In this document: positions 43,769 through 53,196 of the stretch, piece by piece
How positions within the stretch are numbered: the stretch's first letter is position 1
Layout of the letters: each line of letters starts with the position of its first letter
DNA from: Palleronia abyssalis
GTDB taxonomy: Bacteria; Pseudomonadota; Alphaproteobacteria; Rhodobacterales; Rhodobacteraceae
Reading direction: 5' to 3'
DNA length: 64,000 nucleotides
Assembly: GCF_900302445.1 (NCBI RefSeq)
Contig: NZ_ONZF01000011.1
Span: 62,001 to 126,000 of the forward strand
Translations under genes and position numbers: made by a program
Notes under the pieces: model-generated
Databases searched by the model: none
What the model saw: the letters and a program-made list of their open reading frames with translations, nothing else
Told to the model about the DNA's origin: nothing

Positions 43769-45615
43769 CGTGCCGCCTCCGTCCGGAGCACGTCGTCCTC
43801 GGGGGTCATCTGAAGATCGTGCAGGGCCTTGTACCGGCCACCGAGGGCCATGAGCTCTTCGTGGGTGCCTCGTTCGACAATCTGGCCGCCCTCCATGAAC
43901 AGGATGCGGTCGGCGTTCCGGATACTGGCCAGCCGATGCGCGACGATCAAGGTCACGCGGTCCTTGGCGTAGTCCCGCAAGGCGGCGCGGATGCGGCTTT
44001 CGGTTCCCGCGTCGATGGCGGCCGTACTGTCGTCGAAAATCAGCACTGCCGGCTGTGTCATCAACGTGCGGGCGATGGACAAGCGCTGCCGCTGTCCGCC
44101 CGACAACGACACGCCACGTTCGCCGACGACGGTCGAATACTGATGCGGCAGCCCCAGGACATAGTCATGCAGTTGCGCGCTGTCGGCAACACCGCGGATG
44201 CGGCGATCATCGGTGAACGGAGACGCATAGGCGATGTTGTTCTCGATCGTCGTCGTGAAGAGAAAGCTGTCCTGCTGCACGATGGCGACCGACTGGCGGA
44301 CGGAATCCAGCGTGACCTCTCGGATGTCCTGACCGTCGATGGTGATGGCCCCTTCGGTAACGTCATAAAACCGAGGCAGAAGTTGCATCAAAGAAGTCTT
44401 GCCCGCCCCGGGCGCCCCGAGGATCCCGATGGTCTCGCCCCGTCGCGCCTCGAACGAGATGCCCGAGACGACCGGTCTGGCGACAGGGCCCTGATACGCG
44501 AAGCCCACATTGTCCAGCCTCAGGATGCCCTCGGTGATCTCCAGTTCCCGTGCGCCCGGCGAATCGTCGATCTCGACGGGCGTGTCCATCAGCTGGAACA
44601 ACCGCGCACCGCACGTCGATGCACGCGCGTAACCGTTGACCATCAGGCCCAGTTGCCGGACCGGCATCTGAAGGATGGTCATGAAGGTCAGGAAGGTCGC
44701 CAGAGTGCCGACCGTAATCTCTCCGGCGGCGACCTGCCGCCCCCCGAAAAGCAGCACCAGGCCCATCGCGGCGAAGAAGGACAAGGTCATGGCCGAGGTA
44801 TTGCGCACCCGAACGTCGATCCGCTGGTGGCTGTACTCCAACGCCTCGCGGGACGAGGCGTCGAACTTCGCCATCTCGTACTCCTGAGCCGAGAAAGCGC
44901 GAACCACCCGGATACCGGCCAGGTTCTCTTCCATCTTCTGGCTGAGGACGCCCAGCTTCTCTTGCAGGATCAGCCACGTCCGGCGCAGCTTGAGCTGCAT
45001 GGCAGAACTGCGCCAGGCGGCGAAGGGCACGAAAGACAGGGCCAACAGGCCCAGAATGACATTCGTGGTCAAAAGCATCCACGCCCCGATGCCGATCAGC
45101 AGGGTCAGCATGACGGTCCGCACCAGCGCAGTCGAAAAGTACATGCGCACGCCTTCCAGATCCAGCATCCCGACGGTGATCAGATCGCCCGAATGGGTGC
45201 GATCGTGGAAGGAGAAGGGTAACCTTTGCACCTTGGCATAGATCTCGTTTCGCAAATCCTGCGCCAGCGCGTGTCCGACCGATTCCGCTGAATAGTTCTG
45301 CACCAGCGTAAAGAGCCCGCGCAGGACGCTGACCCCAAGCAGCGTCAGCGCGATGACGACAAGCGCCCCGATATCGGGGGTGCCCCGGTCCATCGCCACC
45401 GTCTGATCGACCGCCCTTCCCAGAATGACCGGGATCGAAAGCTGCGCCATCACGGCAGGCACTGTCGCAGCCAAGGCAAGTCCTGCCCGCCAAGGATAGC
45501 GAAAGCACCTCCGGGTGATCCGCGCGATGGCCCCAATGCCTTTCTGCCGGTCGATGGCGGCAGTTCTGCGGAATACGGGGTCGCCCGCCACGACGGCATC
45601 TCCTTGCCGTTTCAT
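43765..45615 (-). CDS. ABC exporter subunit with degenerate ATPase site
   Basis: 616-residue partner half: six membrane helices then ATPase domain with Walker A GAPGAGKTS, Q-loop in VQQDSFLFTTTI, signature LSGGQRQ, Walker B VLIFDDSTAAID and H-loop VAHRLAS. The residue after the Walker B Asp is Asp, not Glu, which is the mark of the degenerate site in heterodimeric exporters. The other subunit keeps Glu. So the two genes form one asymmetric transporter rather than two homodimers. Substrate cannot be inferred. Confidence 0.93.
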   Translation of the reverse strand: MKRQGDAVVAGDPVFRRTAAIDRQKGIGAIARITRRCFRYPWRAGLALAATVPAVMAQLSIPVILGRAVDQTVAMDRGTPDIGALVVIALTLLGVSVLRGLFTLVQNYSAESVGHALAQDLRNEIYAKVQRLPFSFHDRTHSGDLITVGMLDLEGVRMYFSTALVRTVMLTLLIGIGAWMLLTTNVILGLLALSFVPFAAWRSSAMQLKLRRTWLILQEKLGVLSQKMEENLAGIRVVRAFSAQEYEMAKFDASSREALEYSHQRIDVRVRNTSAMTLSFFAAMGLVLLFGGRQVAAGEITVGTLATFLTFMTILQMPVRQLGLMVNGYARASTCGARLFQLMDTPVEIDDSPGARELEITEGILRLDNVGFAYQGPVARPVVSGISFEARRGETIGILGAPGAGKTSLMQLLPRFYDVTEGAITIDGQDIREVTLDSVRQSVAIVQQDSFLFTTTIENNIAYASPFTDDRRIRGVADSAQLHDYVLGLPHQYSTVVGERGVSLSGGQRQRLSIARTLMTQPAVLIFDDSTAAIDAGTESRIRAALRDYAKDRVTLIVAHRLASIRNADRILFMEGGQIVERGTHEELMALGGRYKALHDLQMTPEDDVLRTEAAR

Positions 45616-45744
45616 CTTGGTATGTCCTCGCAGATGCCCGAAGGTCCGGCCCGAAGGCGAAAGCGCAACCCGGCGGGCGCACTTCTGACAAGCGATCCGA
45701 CCGGACGATGAATGGTGGGTCTCTTTCAGGCCCGGTGCCGCGCC
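45616..45744. other. short intergenic region between exporter and catabolic operon
   Basis: 129 bases without a gene. It should hold the exporter promoter and the end of the long minus-strand catabolic operon. I saw no strong terminator in it. Confidence 0.4.
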
Positions 45745-47109
45745 TCAACTCTTCCCGAAATGCTCCATGATCGCCGCGGCATACTTAATGCCCTTGATGT
45801 ACTTGTCGATATGCACGTTTTCGTCCGGAGCGTGCAGATTGCAACCCGGGTTCGCGAAACCCGTCAGGACGCACGGGATCCAGACATGGCGCAGGATCGC
45901 CCCCTCTGCCGAAACCCCGTTGACGATGGGTGGCTCGCCATAGACCTCGTGCGCGGCGGCGATGATCGCCTGGCTGATATCCTCCTTGGCCGAGATCTTG
46001 TAGGGTTCCTCGGCGCGTTCGAAGGTCTTGACCTCGATATTGTCGAAGCCCTGCGCCGCGATGTGATCGCGCAGCTTCCGGGCGGCGACGTCGGGCTGGA
46101 TGTTCGGGATCAGGCGGAAATCCATGCGCACCCGCGCCTCGGCCGGAACGATGGTCTTGGTCCCCTTCCCCGTATAGCCGCCGATGACCCCCTGGATGTT
46201 GGCCGTCGGCTCGTAGGTGCGGGCGCGGACGACGTCCACGCCGGTCCGCCCGAGGGCGAATTCCTCGACCCCGAGTTCGTCCTTCAGCAGGTCGAAGTCG
46301 ATCCGGGCGGCCTTGTCGGCAAGGAAGCCCTCGTGATCCTCGTCGGGGACGTAAATGCCTTCGGCCCAGTTCTCGATCAGGATGTTCCGGTCGCGATCCA
46401 TGATCGTGGCCAAGCAGTGAATCAGGTCCCAGACCGGATTGGGCACAAGCGGCGCATTCAGAGAATGCACATCCGACCTGGCACCACGGGCGACCAGTTC
46501 GACGAACAGGACCGATTTCAACCCAAGCGAGACATCCGGGACATTCGGCCCGACCTCGAGCGAGCCGTCGAGGCAGTGCATCCCGTCCGCCTCCAGAAGC
46601 GTCTTGTTCTGTTCGGCCCAGGGGCCAAGGTTCGGCGACCCAATCTCTTCCTCGCCCTCGATCAGCAGCTTCAGGCCCACGGGCACGTCGCCCCGCACGG
46701 CCAGGAACGCCTTGGCGGCCTTGTTGAACGCCATCACGCCCGACTTGTTGTCGGTGGCACCCCGACCGTAAAGCACGCCGTCCACGATCTCGGCCGACCA
46801 GGGACCGCCATGGGTCCAGGCTTCGATCGGCTCGGGCGGCTGCACGTCGTAATGCGAATAGCACAGCATGTTCTTCTTCGAGGTCTTGGACGGGATATGC
46901 CCGAAGATGACGGGCGGCCCCTCGCGCAGCTCGTGAAACTCGGCCGGAAGCCCGTCGCGGTGCATCATGTCGCGGACAAGCTCGGCACACTCGCGCAGGC
47001 CAATGTCCTGGGCCGAGACCGAGGGCTGCCGCACGAAGCTTTGCAGGTCGGCGATGAACTCGTCGGCATGGGCGTCGATATAGTCGTAGATCTGCTGCAT
47101 GTCGCTCAT
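45745..47109 (-). CDS. M20 family metallopeptidase (dipeptidase type)
   Basis: 454-residue cytoplasmic dizinc hydrolase of the ArgE/DapE/CPG2 class. Zinc ligands and catalytic residues are seen in CYSHYDVQP (His, catalytic Asp), GRGATDNKSG (bridging Asp), EGEEEIGSP (catalytic Glu and ligand Glu), DGMHCLDGS (Asp) and the late NPGCNLHAPDE (His). The long lid-insert form fits dipeptidases acting on C-terminal residues or N-acyl amino acids. The start at 47109 is coupled to the SDR stop (ATGA). It is the last gene of the twelve-gene operon. Confidence 0.92.
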   Translation of the reverse strand: MSDMQQIYDYIDAHADEFIADLQSFVRQPSVSAQDIGLRECAELVRDMMHRDGLPAEFHELREGPPVIFGHIPSKTSKKNMLCYSHYDVQPPEPIEAWTHGGPWSAEIVDGVLYGRGATDNKSGVMAFNKAAKAFLAVRGDVPVGLKLLIEGEEEIGSPNLGPWAEQNKTLLEADGMHCLDGSLEVGPNVPDVSLGLKSVLFVELVARGARSDVHSLNAPLVPNPVWDLIHCLATIMDRDRNILIENWAEGIYVPDEDHEGFLADKAARIDFDLLKDELGVEEFALGRTGVDVVRARTYEPTANIQGVIGGYTGKGTKTIVPAEARVRMDFRLIPNIQPDVAARKLRDHIAAQGFDNIEVKTFERAEEPYKISAKEDISQAIIAAAHEVYGEPPIVNGVSAEGAILRHVWIPCVLTGFANPGCNLHAPDENVHIDKYIKGIKYAAAIMEHFGKS

Positions 47110-47819
47110 CTGGCGGTCTCCTGGCTGAGTTTCCACGCGTCGAGCCTTTGCCCGGACAGGGCCGGATCGCGCGTCTTAGCAATGTGGAGGAAGGCGGGGG
47201 CGAGCCGGATCGGATCGACCCACTTTTCCTTGAGTTCGGGCGGGTAGTTCCGTTCCGACATGGGGGTGCGCATATACATGCCCGGCGTCACGGTGCAGGA
47301 GACGATCCCCTGCCCCGCGCCCTCGAGGGCAAGGCATTTCGACAGCCCTTCGAGCGCATGTTTCGCGGCGCAATAGGCGGTTTCCTCGGCGAAGCCCTTG
47401 ATGCCCGATTGCGACGAGACGAAGACAAGCGCGCCGCCGCCCCGCCCGGCCATGTCCCCCCAGACGGCCTGCGCCAGCAGGAACCCGGCCTCGATCCCGA
47501 CATCCATCGTGGCGCGGAACGTCGCGAGGTCCACCTGCGGGAACGGCTGCGGCCTGAGGATCGCCGCGTTGTGGATCAGCGTGTCGACCGGCGCCTCGGC
47601 CCGGATCGCGCCGATGGCGTCCGCCGTGGCTTCCGCATCCGTCAGGTCGCAGATCGCGGCCTTGGCCCCGATCTCTGCGGCCAGGGCAGTCAGCGCCTCC
47701 GCCTCGCGATCCATGACGCTGACCCGCGCGCCGGCTTCCGCGAAGGCACGCGCCAACGCGGCCCCGAGGCCCTGCGCTGCGCCGGTGACGACGACGTGCT
47801 GTTCGCCGAGGGGCTTCAT
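47106..47819 (-). CDS. SDR family oxidoreductase
   Basis: 237-residue short-chain dehydrogenase: NAD-binding TGAAQGLGAALA (12-23), HNAA, catalytic Ser in VSSQSG and the YxxxK motif in YCAAKHALEG. Substrates of such enzymes are alcohols or keto acids. Coupled by ATGA overlaps to the genes on both sides (47816-47819 and 47106-47109), so it is an integral step of the pathway encoded by this operon. Confidence 0.92.
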   Translation of the reverse strand: MKPLGEQHVVVTGAAQGLGAALARAFAEAGARVSVMDREAEALTALAAEIGAKAAICDLTDAEATADAIGAIRAEAPVDTLIHNAAILRPQPFPQVDLATFRATMDVGIEAGFLLAQAVWGDMAGRGGGALVFVSSQSGIKGFAEETAYCAAKHALEGLSKCLALEGAGQGIVSCTVTPGMYMRTPMSERNYPPELKEKWVDPIRLAPAFLHIAKTRDPALSGQRLDAWKLSQETAR

Positions 47820-48898
47820 GTGGCCGAGCCCATGTCGAGGTCGATCCAGCGCCGCTCCTCCCTCGAGGCGATGACGGCGTCGAGCACCATCTGGTTGCGC
47901 AGCCCGTCGACGAAGGTGGCGCCGCGCTCCAGCTCGCGCCCCTCGGCGATGGCAGACGTCATCTCGCGCAGAACTTCGAGGACCGAGACGTTCCAGATCC
48001 CCTTGTTCAGTCCGGGCAGGTCCGCGTTCGGGTCGGGAACCGTGATCTCCTCGAATCCGGCCTTGGCCTTCGCGAAATACATCCGCTCGTCCGAGTTCGA
48101 CAGCGTGATCGTCCCCTTCGAGCCGAAGATCTGCGTCTCGTTCCCCATGTTCGCGGCGGCGACGCCCGACATGAAGACCTGCGCCAGCGCGCCGCTTTCC
48201 ATCTGAAGCGTCAGGTGGCTCAGGTCGTCGGCGGTGGCGGTCCAGCTTTCGCCGGTCTTGGGGTCCACCCGGTCCGGCACGACGGTCAGCGCCTGCCCAA
48301 CCACGCTTGCAGGTTCACCCAGCCACCAGCGCAGAGTGTCGACCTGATGCGATCCGTTGGCCCCCAGCCTGCCGCCGCCCTGCGATGCGTCGGACCACCA
48401 GTCGCCCTTGGGCCTGCCCGCCGGGTCGTTCCACGACGCACCGATATTCGTGATGTTGACGTGCCGTATCTCGCCCAGATCGCCCTCTGCGATCATCTCG
48501 GCGATCCGGGCGCGGTTGGGATTGAAGCGCAGTTCGTGGTCGATCATGTGCAGCCGCCCGGCCGATCTGGCGGCATCCAGCATCTCGCGCGCCTCGCCCG
48601 CGTTCATCGCCGTTGGTTTCTCGCACAGCACATGGGCCCCGGCGGCGATGGCGGCCTTGACCATCGGCGCGTGCAGCACCGTGGGCGTGGCGATGCAGAC
48701 GAGGTCGAGCTCCTGCTCGCTCAACATTCGTTGCCAGTCGTCGTAGACGGCCTCAATCCCGTGGGGTTCTGCGGCGGCTTTCGCGCTTTCCATCCGGCTG
48801 GAGGCCAGCACCACGGCCTTCGCCCCTTCGATATGCGCGAGGGCGGGCAGGTAGGCGTCGCGCGCGAAACTGGCCCCGACGATCCCGAGTCTGATCAT
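47816..48898 (-). CDS. Gfo/Idh/MocA family oxidoreductase
   Basis: 360-residue NAD(P)-dependent dehydrogenase. It has the N-terminal Rossmann motif GIVGASFARD, the CEKPTAMN segment with the conserved Lys (EKP), and the C-terminal GFO/IDH fold with GGRLGANGSHQVDTLRWWLG, where the His acts in catalysis. Members oxidise sugars, inositols or similar polyols. A second family member lies directly upstream with an ATGA overlap (48895-48898), so two successive or a heteromeric dehydrogenation is likely. Confidence 0.92.
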   Translation of the reverse strand: MIRLGIVGASFARDAYLPALAHIEGAKAVVLASSRMESAKAAAEPHGIEAVYDDWQRMLSEQELDLVCIATPTVLHAPMVKAAIAAGAHVLCEKPTAMNAGEAREMLDAARSAGRLHMIDHELRFNPNRARIAEMIAEGDLGEIRHVNITNIGASWNDPAGRPKGDWWSDASQGGGRLGANGSHQVDTLRWWLGEPASVVGQALTVVPDRVDPKTGESWTATADDLSHLTLQMESGALAQVFMSGVAAANMGNETQIFGSKGTITLSNSDERMYFAKAKAGFEEITVPDPNADLPGLNKGIWNVSVLEVLREMTSAIAEGRELERGATFVDGLRNQMVLDAVIASREERRWIDLDMGSAT

Positions 48899-49944
48899 GG
48901 CGTGTCCTCCGGTTGGATAATTTCCTGGCGCAGCTCCTCGATCTCGACCGGCGCACGTCGGTCCGAGGACCGGATGCAGGCGGCGAGCATCAGGAGCGAT
49001 TGCAGATGATCACGGCCCGAGCACAGGACCGGCCCGGTGCCCCTGAACGCCGCCACGGCCATCTCCAGCAGGGCCGCGGCATCCGTGATCCACGGCTCAT
49101 GGGGAAGCGTCGGAACCGGCTTAAAGGACGTATCGTGGCGACGCGCCATCACCAGATCTCCGAACATCTCGCGCTGGATCAGGACCCCCTCGGTACAGTC
49201 GGTCCGCCAGTCGAAATCCAGTCGATCGACCCCGCCTGCCCACGTGCCCTGATAGGAAACGTGAAGCCCGCCATCGAACTCCAGCAGGGCGAAGACATTG
49301 GCGTCGCCCCGGTACATCGACCAGGATGGGTTGAACGTACGCGCATGGATGCGCGTGACCTCTTTCCCATAGACATGGCGCATCAGGTCGAAGTGATGGA
49401 TCGACTGTTCCCATAGCATGGGATGATCCATGACCAGTGGATACTTGTTCAGGTGTGGCAGCTGACCGTCACGCCAACGCTCGTAAGTAAAACGGGCGAA
49501 TTCGGGCGCGCCGACAATGCCCGCGTTCAAGGCCTGTTTCAGGGCGACGGTTACCGGCAGAAACCGGAAGTTCAGCCCGACGATAAGGGTACGGCCTGCC
49601 GCTTCTGCGGCGCGGACATGACGCGCGGCAGAGGAAACATCGTCTGCCAGCGGCTTCTCGGCCAGGATATCCAGCTTCGCGGCGAGGCAAGCCTCGATCT
49701 GCCCTTCGCGTCCCCCGGGCGGCGTCACCAGAAGGGCGACATCGGCCTCAACCATTTGGGTCAGCTTCGAGATTTCCGCGGCCACCGTCGCGTCCGGGAG
49801 GAGCTTGAGCGCCGCGTCGCGGGCCGCGGGCGAGGGATCGGCAAGGCCGACGATCTGCACGTCCGGTGACGCCTGCATGACCCTAAGCCACGTCCGGGAC
49901 CTTGCGCCCAAGCCCACGACGACGAACCGCAGCGGTGTGCTCAT
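48895..49944 (-). CDS. Gfo/Idh/MocA family oxidoreductase (second copy)
   Basis: 349-residue relative of the next gene, with VVVGLGARSRTW at the N-terminus, AEKPLADD (Lys of EKP) near residue 95, and the catalytic-type MDHPMLWEQSIHHFDLMRHV segment. Start chosen at 49944 (MSTPLRFVVVG), which gives an ATGA overlap with the epimerase-like gene; the frame is open 54 bases further upstream. Similarity to the other copy is limited to family features, so they probably act on different intermediates. Confidence 0.9.
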   Translation of the reverse strand: MSTPLRFVVVGLGARSRTWLRVMQASPDVQIVGLADPSPAARDAALKLLPDATVAAEISKLTQMVEADVALLVTPPGGREGQIEACLAAKLDILAEKPLADDVSSAARHVRAAEAAGRTLIVGLNFRFLPVTVALKQALNAGIVGAPEFARFTYERWRDGQLPHLNKYPLVMDHPMLWEQSIHHFDLMRHVYGKEVTRIHARTFNPSWSMYRGDANVFALLEFDGGLHVSYQGTWAGGVDRLDFDWRTDCTEGVLIQREMFGDLVMARRHDTSFKPVPTLPHEPWITDAAALLEMAVAAFRGTGPVLCSGRDHLQSLLMLAACIRSSDRRAPVEIEELRQEIIQPEDTP

Positions 49945-50861
49945 GCCGCAGTTCCGGACAGGTTCAGGTGCGCCAGGCCATCGTTGACCGGGGTCCATTC
50001 GATGTCCGTCATCGGCGACGGACGAGCGGTGCCCATGGGCGGACGCAAGGGACCGGACATCTCGAAGTCGTGCGGAAAGCCAGGCGCAATCCGCTCAGCC
50101 AATTCCGCGTCCGACATCACTGGCGGGGTCCCCGCATGAATCACGCCGGGCTGCATCTTGGGCAAGGCGGCAAGAAGGTCGACCAGCCCCCCGGCAAGGT
50201 CCGGCAACCACGCCCATTCGCGCACCGCCCCCGCGCACCCGGAAGTGATGCGGCCCGCACGTGCCTCGGCCTTCATCCGGTGCGGAAGGCCGAGATGCGG
50301 TCGCGACGGGCGCCGAGCCTCGTGAGGTCCGAAGATGTTGCCCAGTCGCACGGTCAGCGTCGCGAAACCGTCTTCGGCTGCGCCGGTGGTAATCTCTTCG
50401 CCCGCGCGCTTTGCGGCGGCATAGGGGCCTTGCCCTGCCGGGGCCACATCTTCGGTCAAGCGCGCCTTGCCAACCCCGTCGCCACTGTCGAACACGCCGG
50501 TCGAGCTGAGGAACAGCATCCGATCGACGCCCGCAGCACGTCCCGCGCACATCATGCGCGTCAGCAGTTCGATATTGGTCGCAATATGGGCGGCGCGTGT
50601 CATTCCGACCTTTTCGGGTGCAACGGTCAACGCAGCCCCATGGATCAGGGCAGTGGGCGCGATCCCTTGCAGCACGTCGGTGGTCGCCAGAAGATCAACC
50701 GTAATCAGACGGACACCGGCCAATCGGTCCCTGGCCTCATCGTCGAAGGCCCGGTCGATGGCCGTCACTTGCCAGCCTGCCTCTTTCAGGGCGATGGCGA
50801 CGGCCGAGCAGACGAACCCGCCCGCGCCGGTGACGACGACATGGCCGCGCGAGTGGCTCAT
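49941..50861 (-). CDS. NAD-dependent epimerase/dehydratase family protein
   Basis: 306-residue extended SDR: VVVTGAGGFVCSAVA (9-23), conserved FLSSTGVFD and YAAAKRAGEE (YxxxK), and RLGNIFGPHE. One unusual point is Cys in place of the second small residue of the TGxxGFxG motif (GGFVCS). It would use NAD(P) to oxidise, reduce or epimerise a sugar-like or polyhydroxy intermediate. Coupled by ATGA overlaps to the DapA-family gene and to the Gfo/Idh/MocA gene. Confidence 0.9.
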   Translation of the reverse strand: MSHSRGHVVVTGAGGFVCSAVAIALKEAGWQVTAIDRAFDDEARDRLAGVRLITVDLLATTDVLQGIAPTALIHGAALTVAPEKVGMTRAAHIATNIELLTRMMCAGRAAGVDRMLFLSSTGVFDSGDGVGKARLTEDVAPAGQGPYAAAKRAGEEITTGAAEDGFATLTVRLGNIFGPHEARRPSRPHLGLPHRMKAEARAGRITSGCAGAVREWAWLPDLAGGLVDLLAALPKMQPGVIHAGTPPVMSDAELAERIAPGFPHDFEMSGPLRPPMGTARPSPMTDIEWTPVNDGLAHLNLSGTAA

Positions 50862-51760
50862 CCCGAAGCCTGCGCCGCAAGAGCGACCGCTTCGGCGATG
50901 GCGGCGTCGTGGTCCGGCCGGATCTGCCGCAGCGGGGGCCGCACCCGCGCGAAAGCCCCGTCGTCATGCTGGACCGCGACGGCCGCCTTGATCGCGGGGA
51001 TCAGCGGCAGACTTTCGAACAGCTTGCGTACGGCAGCGACCTGACGGTGCGCAGTGGCCTCAGCCTCGGTGCCCAGCGCGTCGATCAATCGACGGATGCC
51101 CGCGGGGTTCACGTTCGCGCTGGCGCTGATGCAGCCCGCCCCACCGGTCGCAGCATTTTGCGGGATCATCGCCTCCGACGCGGAATAGACGTCGATCTGC
51201 GGGAAGGCGCGGATCACCGCCTCTGTATTCTCCCATTTGCCCGAGCTGTCCTTCAGACCGGCGATCACGGGTCCGAAACTGGCCAGCAGACGGTCAATCA
51301 GAGGCAAGGTGATCGGCACCCCGGTCATCTGGGGAATGTGATACAGATAGATGCGGGTATCGTTCCGACCGACAGCTTCGATCACGCGGGCATAGGCGTC
51401 GTAAACCCCCTCGTCGGGCACACCCTTGTAGAAGAACGGCGGCAGCATCAGCGCGCCCTTGCAGCCAAGGTCCGACGCATGGCGGGTCAACTCGATCGTA
51501 TCCCCAAGGGCGCAGCAGCCCGTTCCGGGAATGATACGGTCCGCCCCGATACCCCCGTCGATCAGCGCCTCGAGCCCGGCCATCCGCTCGGATAGCGTCA
51601 GGGAGTTCGCTTCGCTGGTCGATCCAAAGGGGGCCAGCCCATGCGCCCCGGCATCGAGGACAGCCCTCGCATGCGCCACGAGGCGACCCAGGTCGAGCGA
51701 CAGATCATCGGCAAACGGCGTGACGGCCGGCACATAGAGGGAAAGCGTCTTGTCGTTCAT
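50858..51760 (-). CDS. dihydrodipicolinate synthase (DapA) family aldolase/lyase
   Basis: 300-residue TIM-barrel class I aldolase. It has FGSTSEANSLTLSERM in place of the GTTGE loop, the Tyr in YLYHIPQMTG, and the Schiff-base Lys in AGLKDSSGKW. The absence of the synthase GTTGE sequence and the genomic context point to a catabolic aldolase or lyase yielding pyruvate rather than lysine synthesis. 15 bases separate it from the AllA-like gene upstream; it overlaps the downstream gene in ATGA. Confidence 0.92.
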   Translation of the reverse strand: MNDKTLSLYVPAVTPFADDLSLDLGRLVAHARAVLDAGAHGLAPFGSTSEANSLTLSERMAGLEALIDGGIGADRIIPGTGCCALGDTIELTRHASDLGCKGALMLPPFFYKGVPDEGVYDAYARVIEAVGRNDTRIYLYHIPQMTGVPITLPLIDRLLASFGPVIAGLKDSSGKWENTEAVIRAFPQIDVYSASEAMIPQNAATGGAGCISASANVNPAGIRRLIDALGTEAEATAHRQVAAVRKLFESLPLIPAIKAAVAVQHDDGAFARVRPPLRQIRPDHDAAIAEAVALAAQASG

Positions 51761-51775
51761 TGGGCCCCCAGAAGG

Positions 51776-52255
51776 TCAGCGGATCAGGGTCATCGAAGGA
51801 ATGTTGCGGAATTCGTCATCCGGGTCTTGGCCGCCCCGCCACATGAGCACGGCGAAATTGCCCGGCCGGTCGAGGACAGTCGCCCCCATGTGCCAGACCA
51901 TCGGATGGTAGATGACGCCCCGGTTTCCCGGCACCTCCCACGCGGCGGCGCGGCCAAGGTCGGGGTTGCCATCGGCGCTGGACGGCATGACCATCACCAC
52001 GTACCGCGCCACGTCGAGTGGCAGGAAACACTGGGCCGCGCTGGGGTGGCGTTCGATCCCGGTGCAAGCCAGCGGCAGCTCGGATGGGGGGACGCTGTTG
52101 ACATGGACCACCGGGTCGGACCGCGTCGGGCGATCGGCGAAATGGCGACTGTAGAAGCGTCGGCGATCTCCGCTCCGCGGCGGCGCCACAACCTCTCCGA
52201 ACGGCGCAAAGGCGCCCTCGTCCAGTGGACGGATCCGAATGACAGGACCGGTCAT
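51776..52255 (-). CDS. ureidoglycolate lyase (AllA)-like protein
   Basis: 159-residue cupin-fold protein. Segments IRPLDEGAFAPFGEV, ERHPSAAQCFLPLD, YVVMVMP and GRGVIYHPMVWHMGAT-like (GNRGVIYHPMVWHMG) match ureidoglycolate lyases, which split ureidoglycolate to glyoxylate and urea. The last Arg/His elements expected around the active site appear present. It overlaps the upstream deacetylase-family gene in ATGA. Because no uricase, allantoicase or urease gene is nearby, the substrate may be a different ureido or amido acid. Confidence 0.85.
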   Translation of the reverse strand: MTGPVIRIRPLDEGAFAPFGEVVAPPRSGDRRRFYSRHFADRPTRSDPVVHVNSVPPSELPLACTGIERHPSAAQCFLPLDVARYVVMVMPSSADGNPDLGRAAAWEVPGNRGVIYHPMVWHMGATVLDRPGNFAVLMWRGGQDPDDEFRNIPSMTLIR

Positions 52256-53196
52256 CGCGGAACCGCTTTCTGCCAATGCTCGGCGATGCTGTCGCGCCCG
52301 CAGATCCAGACGCCCGGGGCCCGCTGCACATGATCTAGAAACCGCATCAGTCCGGCAAGACGCCCGGGATGACCAATGACGCGCGAATGCAGGCCGACGG
52401 ACATGATCCGCGCCTTGGACGCCGACTCGGCCAGAAGGACATCGAAGGTGTCGGTCAGAAAGGCCGTGTAATCGGCCGCGGCATAGACATCGCCGGACGC
52501 GAATTTCGCGTCGTTCGTGACCATCGAATACGGGATCACAAGATGCCGCGCCCCGCCCACATCCGTCCAGTAAGGAAGATCGTCGTTGTAGGCGTCGCTG
52601 TCGTAGAGATAGCCGCCATGCTCGACCAGCAGCGCCCGGGTCCGCGGGGACGGCGCATAGCGGCAGTACCAGCCCTTCGGCGGACGGCCGACAGTCCGCG
52701 CGATGCTCGCATGCGCACGGGCGATGTGCTCGCGCTCGGTCGCCTCGTCCAGCATGTAGTGCTCGACCCAGCGCCAGCCGTGGGCGCAGACGTCCCACCC
52801 CGCATCGCGGATCGCTTCCGCGACGGTGGGGGTTCTTTCCAGAGCCATCGCGCTGGCGAAGATCGTAAGCGGCAGGCCACGGTCCCGGAACAGGTCGTGC
52901 AAACGCCAGAACCCCACCCTCTGGCCGTATTCGTACATGCTTTCGGACGCCAGATCGCGGTCGCCCTGCGGCACGCGCGAGGCGCGCACTTCCAGCAGGG
53001 CTTTCTCGGACCGACCGTCACCGAGGCCGACGGAGTATTCGGCGCCTTCCTCGACATTCAGAACGAAGTTCAGGGCAAGCCCCGCGCCGCCGGGCCAGCG
53101 CAGGTCCGGCGGATTGGGACCATAGCCGACAAGATCGCGCCCGTCCGACCACCCCCCTGCCCCGGACCGGGCGGAGCCATCGGCCCCGTCAGTCAC
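52252..53196 (-). CDS. polysaccharide deacetylase family protein, PuuE allantoinase-like
   Basis: 314-residue NodB-homology protein of the PuuE type, which in some bacteria opens the hydantoin ring of allantoin without the classical amidohydrolase. Seen are the LNFVLNVEEGAE start of the domain, YGQRVGFWRL, DVCAHGWRWVEH and GWYCRYAPSPRTRALL. The first 'DDE' acidic motif of true chitin deacetylases is NVEEGAE here, as in PuuE. The start is a GTG at 53196, with GAGGG five bases ahead, overlapping the upstream gene by eight bases. Confidence 0.85.
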   Translation of the reverse strand: MTDGADGSARSGAGGWSDGRDLVGYGPNPPDLRWPGGAGLALNFVLNVEEGAEYSVGLGDGRSEKALLEVRASRVPQGDRDLASESMYEYGQRVGFWRLHDLFRDRGLPLTIFASAMALERTPTVAEAIRDAGWDVCAHGWRWVEHYMLDEATEREHIARAHASIARTVGRPPKGWYCRYAPSPRTRALLVEHGGYLYDSDAYNDDLPYWTDVGGARHLVIPYSMVTNDAKFASGDVYAAADYTAFLTDTFDVLLAESASKARIMSVGLHSRVIGHPGRLAGLMRFLDHVQRAPGVWICGRDSIAEHWQKAVPR

